A stretch of DNA of 6,727 bases from DMER64 sp041652255 (GTDB lineage Bacteria > Bacteroidota > Bacteroidia > Bacteroidales > UBA932), in assembly GCA_041652255.1 (NCBI GenBank), contig JBAZHT010000091.1, positions 1-6,727 on the forward strand, written 5' to 3'. The translations under genes and the position numbers were made by a program. This document shows, one piece after another, positions 1-5,156 of this stretch; the stretch's first letter is position 1; every line of letters begins with the position of its first letter. The notes under the pieces are model-generated. The model worked only from the letters and a program-made list of their open reading frames with translations, was not told where the DNA came from and did no database searches.

Positions 1-141
1 GGCAAATACGTAGGAATGACCTTCAAGGCCGGAATTGACATTTCAATAGATGTTTTAATAGAGATCTATCGCAGGGCTCCATCTGTTTTGGACGGGGTAT
101 ATGAAGGATCCGGGCTTAAAGACCTTTTTGAATCCAACTAA
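1..141 (+). CDS. C-terminal end of an unrecognised protein (partial, cut by window start)
   Basis: Frame 1 is open from the first base to a TAA at 139-141, giving the last 46 residues of a protein. The tail is soluble in character. It has an IDISIDVLIEIYRR stretch that looks like an amphipathic helix, followed by a VLDGVYEGSGL segment and the terminal DLFESN. I considered myo-inositol-phosphate synthase, because that gene precedes a CDP-alcohol phosphatidyltransferase in Bacteroides inositol-lipid clusters. The tail does not resemble the enzyme ends I know, so I assign no function. It ends 9 bp before the next start codon on the same strand, so it is probably the upstream member of the lipid operon, and its identity would help name the pathway. 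That it is coding is likely from the open frame, codon use like the neighbours and the tight spacing. Confidence 0.75.
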   Translation, partial: GKYVGMTFKAGIDISIDVLIEIYRRAPSVLDGVYEGSGLKDLFESN

Positions 142-150
142 CCGGGGATC

Positions 151-729
151 ATGGATAAGAAGAAAATAGTCACTGTACCCAATCTGTTGAGTTTTTACAG
201 GTTATTGGCTTTTCCTATGATCCTCTGGTTCATTATATCCGGTAAAGAAAGTCTTTTTGCCATATTTTTAATTATTAACCTGGTAACGGACTTCCTGGAC
301 GGTCTTATAGCCAGGATCTTTAAACAGGAAACAGATCTGGGGGCAAAACTGGACTCTTTTGCCGATGATCTCACGTATATACTTGCGTTTAGCGGACTGT
401 TGGTTTTTAAAGGCAACGATTTTATGCCTCACCTGACAAGTTTTGTCGTTTTTATGGCATTCCTGATAGGATCCGTTGTCATGTCCCTTATTAAATTTAA
501 AACAACACCCAGTTTTCATTTGTATTCCACTAAGATAAGCGGATACATCCAGGCGGGCTTTTTTATATGCCTGTTCACTATCGGCTTTGTTCCCGTTTTT
601 TACTACATCATGATCGTTTGGGGCATACTGGCTGCCACAGAACACATGATCATACAACTGATCATTCCCCGGATGCGGTCCAATGTTAAAGGTTTGTACT
701 GGGTACTGAAAGAAAAAAAGAATAAATGA
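151..729 (+). CDS. CDP-alcohol phosphatidyltransferase family membrane protein
   Basis: This 192-residue integral membrane enzyme belongs to the family that transfers a phosphatidyl group from a CDP-lipid to an alcohol, releasing CMP (as PgsA, PssA and phosphatidylinositol-phosphate synthase do). The complete family signature DxxDGxxARx8GxxxDxxxD is present: D47, D50, G51, A54, R55, G64, D68 and D72. The four aspartates would bind the metal ions and CDP; D72 is followed by a further aspartate, D73. The N-terminal PNLLSFYR stretch (10-17) is typical of PgsA/PssA relatives, and about five or six hydrophobic segments follow. The length matches the short PgsA-like members. The ATG at 151 follows a purine-rich GGGGAT and lies 9 bp after the previous stop. 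The stop overlaps the next start as ATGA. The acceptor alcohol (glycerol phosphate, serine, inositol phosphate or other) cannot be read from the sequence. The nearby CdsA-like gene could supply its CDP-lipid substrate. Confidence 0.93.
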   Translation: MDKKKIVTVPNLLSFYRLLAFPMILWFIISGKESLFAIFLIINLVTDFLDGLIARIFKQETDLGAKLDSFADDLTYILAFSGLLVFKGNDFMPHLTSFVVFMAFLIGSVVMSLIKFKTTPSFHLYSTKISGYIQAGFFICLFTIGFVPVFYYIMIVWGILAATEHMIIQLIIPRMRSNVKGLYWVLKEKKNK

Positions 730-1523
730 TTTTTCACTCTGCGTTTGAGTATGCTTATCTTTGGCTGCCTTTTATCGGTTTGATAGTCGGCTTTTTGGGA
801 TCCCTGACAGGCGGCGGGGGCGGTTTCGTTTTCATTCCGTTACTTACCATTTTGTTTAAAGTCCCTCCTCAAATTGCCATAGCCAGTTCCCTGGCAGCCA
901 CATTGCCAATTTGCCTGGCAGGTGCATACGGTCATCACCGGAAAAAGAACCTGGATTTTCGTATTGGACTGGTATTTGCCGCTGCCGGTATTTTAGGAGC
1001 ACTTGCAGGGGCCCAGATAGCCAATATGATGACCGGTAAACAACTCAAAATCAGTTTTGGGATCTATTCCATCATCATAGCGATAGGGATGTACCTGGGT
1101 CAGCGTAAAGACAAAAAGTTCATTGCCAACGGAGATGATCCCAAAGAATTTTCCAAAGCAGGCAAGTACTCAAGAAGTTCGTTATACGGATTTCTATCGG
1201 GTATTATTACCGCTACTTTCGGGACCAGCGGGTCAGCACCCATTATGGCCGGACTCATGAGTATCCGGATGCCGCTGAAACTTGTACTGGGGACTTCCCT
1301 GCTTATCGTTTTTGTCAATACCTGTTCGGCCCTGGGGGCACATATACTGGTAGGAAAGATAGACCTTACCATTGTGTATTTCCTTGCCTCAGGTTCTATT
1401 GTTGGAGCGCTGTTCGGACCGAAATTCCTGGCAAATATCAGGGTCGATAAAGCCGAAGGACAGGTACGTTTGTGGTACGCCCTGGGGATGTTTGTTTTTG
1501 GAATTCTGATGATTGTTCTTTAG
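726..1523 (+). CDS. TauE/SafE (TSUP) family membrane transporter
   Basis: This 265-residue, strongly hydrophobic protein has the two-fold repeat of TSUP-family (TauE/SafE, formerly DUF81) transporters. The first half carries the glycine-rich LGSLTGGGGGFVF stretch near residues 24-36, followed by PPQIAIASSL. The second half carries the matching GFLSGIITATFGTSGS near 155-170, followed by the LVLGTSLLIV segment. A charged, hydrophilic linker near 126-150 separates the halves. About eight membrane segments are expected, and the length is normal for the family. Known members move sulfite, sulfonates, taurine or other organic anions across the inner membrane; the substrate here is unknown. The start ATG overlaps the preceding TGA as ATGA, so translation is probably coupled to the phosphatidyltransferase. 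That is a hint that the transported compound relates to the lipid pathway. A TTG start 8 codons before the next gene's ATG lies within the last codons of this gene. Confidence 0.92.
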   Translation: MIFHSAFEYAYLWLPFIGLIVGFLGSLTGGGGGFVFIPLLTILFKVPPQIAIASSLAATLPICLAGAYGHHRKKNLDFRIGLVFAAAGILGALAGAQIANMMTGKQLKISFGIYSIIIAIGMYLGQRKDKKFIANGDDPKEFSKAGKYSRSSLYGFLSGIITATFGTSGSAPIMAGLMSIRMPLKLVLGTSLLIVFVNTCSALGAHILVGKIDLTIVYFLASGSIVGALFGPKFLANIRVDKAEGQVRLWYALGMFVFGILMIVL

Positions 1524-1533
1524 TTTTACGATT

Positions 1534-2262
1534 ATGATCCTTACACTCTACATAATCATTCTGAGTTACTTCCTGGCAGGGGGGATTGCCTTTTATTTCA
1601 TAAGCCAAAAGAAGACCAAAGAGGAAGCCCATCAGAACCGGATCAAGTTTATCTCTTATTTTATTATCATCAATGCGCTATTTTTTAGCATTGTTTTCCA
1701 ACCCTTGATCTTCAAAATTTTAGGATGGATCATTGTTGTAACAGGGTTTTATGAACTGGTGAATTTATTTGTCCGTTCCGGATATTTAAAAAAAAGGTTT
1801 TTTCTGATCTCTGTTTTCATTTATGCCCTATGCGCCACCGGTTTTTTGCTGTTTACCGCCATGGACAAAGAAAAGATCTTGTTCACGTTTGTTATTTTAT
1901 CTGTTTTTGACAGTTTCAGCCAGATTACCGGACAACTCCTGGGTAAACACAAAATGGCGCCTGCAATCAGTCCCCGTAAAACGTGGGAAGGAGCTGCCGG
2001 AGGACTGGTTGTATCGCTTATAACCGCTGTCCTTATAAAAGAGCTTACCGGCATGGGAGCAGGTTCTGCCATATTGTTGGCGGCCGGCATAGTATTGTGG
2101 GCTTTGTTGGGCGACCTTACAGCGTCCTTCTATAAACGCCATTACAATGTGAAGGACTATTCCCGCCTGATACCCGGTCACGGAGGTGTCTTGGACAGAT
2201 TTGACAGCCTGATTGCAGGCGGGGCATGGACGGCTTTAATGGGATACTTAATCAACTTGTGA
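1534..2262 (+). CDS. CdsA-family phosphatidate cytidylyltransferase (CDP-lipid synthase)
   Basis: Members of this family use CTP and phosphatidate to form CDP-diacylglycerol and pyrophosphate at the inner membrane. With the ATG at 1534 the protein has 242 residues. Family landmarks are D126 in a VFDSFSQ stretch, GKHK (137-140), ISPRKTWEG (145-153), LLGDLTASFYKR (191-202), K207-D208, HGG (216-218) and DRFD (221-224). The last group closely follows the CdsA signature, but with Y200 where the usual pattern has an aliphatic residue or Phe. The N-terminal half is mostly membrane segments. The frame stays open back to a TTG at 1513 that would overlap the transporter gene by 11 bp. I prefer the ATG, which leaves a 10-bp gap and begins the protein at its first membrane helix. 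A housekeeping CdsA normally lies elsewhere in a Bacteroidota genome, so this may be a dedicated paralogue for the local pathway (inference). The next gene starts 1 bp after the stop. Confidence 0.92.
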   Translation: MILTLYIIILSYFLAGGIAFYFISQKKTKEEAHQNRIKFISYFIIINALFFSIVFQPLIFKILGWIIVVTGFYELVNLFVRSGYLKKRFFLISVFIYALCATGFLLFTAMDKEKILFTFVILSVFDSFSQITGQLLGKHKMAPAISPRKTWEGAAGGLVVSLITAVLIKELTGMGAGSAILLAAGIVLWALLGDLTASFYKRHYNVKDYSRLIPGHGGVLDRFDSLIAGGAWTALMGYLINL

Positions 2263-2263
2263 T

Positions 2264-2938
2264 ATGATCAACCAGATAGTTTTAACCACAATCATTCTGA
2301 TAGCAATAGTCTGCGTATTGACCTTTACCGAGATTATGTACAGGCGGCTGGAACTGAAGAGCGAAATTACCCGCAAATTCGCCCATTTTACGGCCACTCT
2401 CTCGACGGTTGTTTTTCCCTTTATTTTCAACAGCCATTGGTATGTATTGGTGCTGGCGTCGTTCTTTTTCGTAATCCTTTTTGTAAGCAGGCACGGCACG
2501 CAACTGGGATCCATACATAAAATTGACAGGAAGTCTGTGGGCAGCTATGTGTTGCCTGTGGCCATTTACCTGACATTCCTGATCTCTTTCCTGCTAAATA
2601 ATAAATTTTTTTACATACTTCCCATCCTCATCCTGGCCATTTGTGATCCCATGGCCGGAATACTGGGCATGAATTTTAAAAGAAACAACCGGCAGATCCG
2701 TCTGTTAGGACACACGCTTCAAAAAACCATCCTGGGATCCGTGGCATTCTTATTCGGCAGTTTTGTAATAAGTGTACTCTCCTTGTATTTGTATTCCGGG
2801 ATTTTCAATTTAAAAACCTTCTGGCTCGCTTTAGGCATTGGCGTTATCACCACACTTACCGAAATGCTTTGCCGCAAAGGATGGGACAACTTGTTTATCC
2901 CGCTGACTGCCCAGATGATGCTGGTTTTCTTCTTATAA
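2264..2938 (+). CDS. Dolichol/phytol/diacylglycerol kinase-like CTP-dependent lipid kinase
   Basis: This 224-residue membrane protein resembles the SEC59/VTE5/Dgk1 group, which phosphorylate lipid alcohols (dolichol, phytol, diacylglycerol), typically with CTP. Motifs in family order are RKFAH (37-41), K90 and SVGSY (91-95), CDPMAG (127-132), KTILGS (154-159) and TEMLCRKGWDNLFIPL (199-214), whose glutamate and DN-x-x-x-PL end is characteristic. Six or seven hydrophobic segments are visible. The group is distantly related to CdsA, so the call rests on KT-x-x-GS and the C-terminal E...DN..PL rather than on overall shape. The ATG lies 1 bp after the CdsA-like stop, with no good ribosome-binding site, which suggests translational coupling. 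Placed beside CdsA, its most economical role is to make the lipid phosphate that the CdsA-like enzyme then activates. Whether the substrate is diacylglycerol, a polyprenol or another alcohol is unknown. It ends the lipid block; a 20-bp gap follows. Confidence 0.83.
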   Translation: MINQIVLTTIILIAIVCVLTFTEIMYRRLELKSEITRKFAHFTATLSTVVFPFIFNSHWYVLVLASFFFVILFVSRHGTQLGSIHKIDRKSVGSYVLPVAIYLTFLISFLLNNKFFYILPILILAICDPMAGILGMNFKRNNRQIRLLGHTLQKTILGSVAFLFGSFVISVLSLYLYSGIFNLKTFWLALGIGVITTLTEMLCRKGWDNLFIPLTAQMMLVFFL

Positions 2939-2958
2939 ATTATTGCTAACTTTAGTAT

Positions 2959-3924
2959 ATGAAAACATCATTTTTGCCGGCAGTTCTCATTTCACTGCTA
3001 ATATTTCTTTTACACGGATGCAAGCCTCCCGTTCCCCCGGGGATAGAAACAACTGCGGCATCCAATATCTCAACTGCCTCAATGAGCTCCGGGGGTACAG
3101 TCACCTCGGACGGCGGAGCACCTGTCACGGCACGTGGTATTTGCTGGAGCACATCCGGCAGCCCCTCCACTGATCTTTCAACGAAAACCAACGACGGATC
3201 CGGACTCGGAAGTTTTTCAAGTTCCATGAACAGTCTTTCCCCAAACACTACTTATTACATCAGGGCCTATGCAACCAACGAAGCCGGCACGGCATACGGG
3301 ACACAGGTTTCCGCCACAACCCTGGCCGCCAGTGCTTCGCTGACCACCACCCGGATTACCGATGTAACATCTTTTGAGGCCGTCACCGGAGGGAATATCA
3401 CCAACGACGGAGGCGCAAACATCACAGCACGGGGTGTATGCTGGAGCACTGCAGCCAATCCTACTACAGATATGGCTACCCGAACGCAGGACGGTTCCGG
3501 ATCAGGCACTTTTACCAGCACCCTGACGGGTCTTGCTTCCAGAACTACGTATTATGTCAGGGCTTATGCCGTGAACTCGGCCGGAACGGCTTACGGACAA
3601 CAGATTACCCTGGAAACTCCGGCAAGTTTTTCTTTGTCTGAAACATCCCTGACCATTGCCGCAGAAGGAGGACCCGGTAATACGGTTACCGTTACGGCTT
3701 ACCTTGCCTGGACCGCAGAAGTCAACGGCAGCAGTGACTGGCTGACATTGAATACCGTTTCCGGGATTGCAGGAACATCGCAATTGTCTTTTGATATTCA
3801 AGCGAATACGACTTCACAGGATCGCACCCAAACCCTTACCGTCACCTGCCAGGACATGACACTGGACCTTACGGTAACGCAAATGCGGGCAGGCGGCTAT
3901 ATTGACGACGGAGACCTCTTTTAA
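2959..3924 (+). CDS. Lipoprotein with two fibronectin-III-like repeats and a C-terminal BACON domain
   Basis: This 321-residue exported protein starts with a signal peptide ending in LLHGC (17-21), so C21 should be lipidated; His at the -2 position is unusual but tolerable. Two Bacteroidetes-type fibronectin-III-like domains follow, near residues 28-122 and 127-220. Each contains TARG-[IV]-CWST, DGSG, TTYY-[IV]-RAYA and AGTAYG. Residues 223-308 form a BACON-like domain: paired tryptophans at 251 and 261 (the latter in DWLTL), VSG (267-269), a strand-rich middle, an R at 289, and a closing LTVTQ (304-308). BACON domains are linked to carbohydrate or mucin binding and usually sit near the N-terminus of larger proteins. 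Here it is near the C-terminus, followed only by a short acidic tail. No catalytic domain is visible, so a binding or spacer role at the envelope is likely. The residues after C21 are proline-rich rather than acidic, so surface export is not predicted. The next lipoprotein gene starts 11 bp downstream. Confidence 0.9.
   Translation: MKTSFLPAVLISLLIFLLHGCKPPVPPGIETTAASNISTASMSSGGTVTSDGGAPVTARGICWSTSGSPSTDLSTKTNDGSGLGSFSSSMNSLSPNTTYYIRAYATNEAGTAYGTQVSATTLAASASLTTTRITDVTSFEAVTGGNITNDGGANITARGVCWSTAANPTTDMATRTQDGSGSGTFTSTLTGLASRTTYYVRAYAVNSAGTAYGQQITLETPASFSLSETSLTIAAEGGPGNTVTVTAYLAWTAEVNGSSDWLTLNTVSGIAGTSQLSFDIQANTTSQDRTQTLTVTCQDMTLDLTVTQMRAGGYIDDGDLF
3091..3615 (+). repeat. Tandem duplication of a fibronectin-III-like domain
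   Basis: Codons 45-120 (3091-3318) and 144-219 (3388-3615) of the lipoprotein align without gaps at an offset of 99 residues (297 bp). By hand count 44 of 76 residues are identical. The most constant parts are TARG, CWST, DGSG, TTYY, RAYA and AGTAYG. The DNA has diverged more than the protein, mostly at third positions, so this is an old in-gene domain duplication under purifying selection rather than a recent copy. Confidence 0.85.
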
Positions 3925-3935
3925 CGACCGGGACT

Positions 3936-5150
3936 ATGAAAAAAAAGACCATCCTAATAACATGTGCAATCCTGTTAACCATAGGTTGTAAACAGGAAGA
4001 AGAAAGACGTCTGTCTGTTCTTCAAAAAGAAAACATGGAAATCAAGGGGGTCCTGCCATCGGCGCAGGACATCGCCACCAAGACAACACTGGATACGGAC
4101 GGATTGCTTACCCTTTGGGAAGAAGGCGATGCCATTGGTGTTTACGGCAACGGATCCTCCAACGTTTCATTAACACTTACTTCAGGTGCAGGAACTCCGT
4201 TTGGCGTTTTTAAAGGATCCCGGACAGGTGTCCCCCTGGCAGCTTATTATCCATATACCGAATCCGCCGGAAACAGTTACACTGACGTTCGCGGCTTTCT
4301 GGATTCTGTCCAGGTTCAGAACGAGAATCCCAATCATATTGCGCCTTACGACTGGAAAATCAGTTCCCAAATTACAGGAAATGACCAGGACGGATACCGC
4401 ATCCATTTCCGGGAGGTCATGAGCATGCTGGATTTTACGCTTGATGTTAGCGGAACGGCCCTGGAGGGAGAAACCCTTCAATCCGTTACTTTTTGTGCCC
4501 CCGATCGAAAACTGGCCGGTAACTTTGCCATAGATCTGAGCAACCCCCAGGCAGTCCCCCAATTTGACCAACAGGCAGTCTGCAGGGTAAGCGTCCGGTG
4601 GGAAGATCCGCCATTATTGGAGGCAGATAATACTCAACAAATCAAGGTGTTTGTCAACGCCAACATTGCTGCCGAAGACCTCATAAGGATCACCCTGGAG
4701 ACAGAAACTCACACCTCCACGACAACCGTCCGGTCGGCAAAAACAATGAAAGCCGGGTACCGGTATCACATTCCCCTGTCTCTTTCTGAATTATCGGATC
4801 AAACCACTATTGAAGAAAAGTCAGATCCCGGGAATTACGACACATTCGGGATTTACCGTATGGAAGACACCCTGATCACCTACCGGCAGTATGCAGATCA
4901 ATGGAGTATCCTTACGTACGACACCCATTACGATTTCAGGATACAGAATTACGCACAGAAAAAAGTCGTAACCATTGGCGGTATACCTCTTAATCCCCAA
5001 CCCGGATCAACATTTTCCATTGAGATCAACGTTTTTGGCGTTGACAACATTCCCGCAGGAAGTAAAAACGTCACAGTTGCCCGCAAAGAAGGAACCCTTT
5101 TGCTCCTTTACGATCAGGAAAACCAGACCAGTTACCTTGTTTACAATTAG
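3936..5150 (+). CDS. Fimbrillin-like lipoprotein with an additional C-terminal domain
   Basis: This 404-residue lipoprotein has a short signal peptide ending at LTIGC (14-18), with C18 as the lipidation site. The residues after it, KQEEE (19-23), resemble the charged surface-export signals of Bacteroidota lipoproteins. Residues of about 45-285 look like the Mfa/FimA fimbrillin-like fold. Landmarks are TKTTLDTDG (48-56), LWEEGDAIGVY (60-70), VFKG (91-94), AYYPYT (103-108), FREVMSMLDFTLDV (158-171) and MKAGYRYHIPL (271-281). The family forms fimbriae or stalk, anchor and adhesin proteins on the surface. No obvious basic R/K protease site for gingipain-type maturation stands out in a mature-pilin position, so an anchor or adhesin role is as likely as a major pilin. 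Residues of about 290-404 form an extra beta-rich segment that I cannot assign. The ATG at 3936 follows a GGGAC stretch 11 bp after the previous stop, and the protease gene begins 6 bp downstream. Confidence 0.82.
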   Translation: MKKKTILITCAILLTIGCKQEEERRLSVLQKENMEIKGVLPSAQDIATKTTLDTDGLLTLWEEGDAIGVYGNGSSNVSLTLTSGAGTPFGVFKGSRTGVPLAAYYPYTESAGNSYTDVRGFLDSVQVQNENPNHIAPYDWKISSQITGNDQDGYRIHFREVMSMLDFTLDVSGTALEGETLQSVTFCAPDRKLAGNFAIDLSNPQAVPQFDQQAVCRVSVRWEDPPLLEADNTQQIKVFVNANIAAEDLIRITLETETHTSTTTVRSAKTMKAGYRYHIPLSLSELSDQTTIEEKSDPGNYDTFGIYRMEDTLITYRQYADQWSILTYDTHYDFRIQNYAQKKVVTIGGIPLNPQPGSTFSIEINVFGVDNIPAGSKNVTVARKEGTLLLLYDQENQTSYLVYN

Positions 5151-5156
5151 AGTGCT

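Noticed and set aside
1..141. C-terminus of myo-inositol-phosphate synthase, as in Bacteroides inositol-lipid clusters
   Set aside because: The gene order made this attractive, but the tail does not resemble the synthase ends I know, so the name would be a guess.
268..657. Minus-strand open frame of 129 codons
   Set aside because: It lies wholly inside the phosphatidyltransferase, whose signature motif is complete. The opposite-strand protein has no recognisable features.
1513..1533. TTG start giving a CdsA-like protein seven residues longer
   Set aside because: It overlaps the transporter gene by 11 bp, has no better ribosome-binding site, and adds residues before the first membrane helix. 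The ATG at 1534 is simpler.
2947..2954. TAACTTTA as a Bacteroidota -7 promoter element for the BACON lipoprotein gene
   Set aside because: It matches TAnnTTTG imperfectly, no TTTG-like -33 element is found at the right spacing, and a start here would leave almost no leader. Kept only as a weak possibility.
2943..3173. Plus-strand small open frame overlapping the start of the BACON lipoprotein gene
   Set aside because: The overlapping frame has a clear lipoprotein signal and repeat domains. This one has no features and ends inside the first repeat.
4182..4571. Minus-strand open frame of 129 codons inside the fimbrillin-like gene
   Set aside because: It is a shadow of a gene with a signal peptide and family landmarks, and has no start signal or domain of its own.
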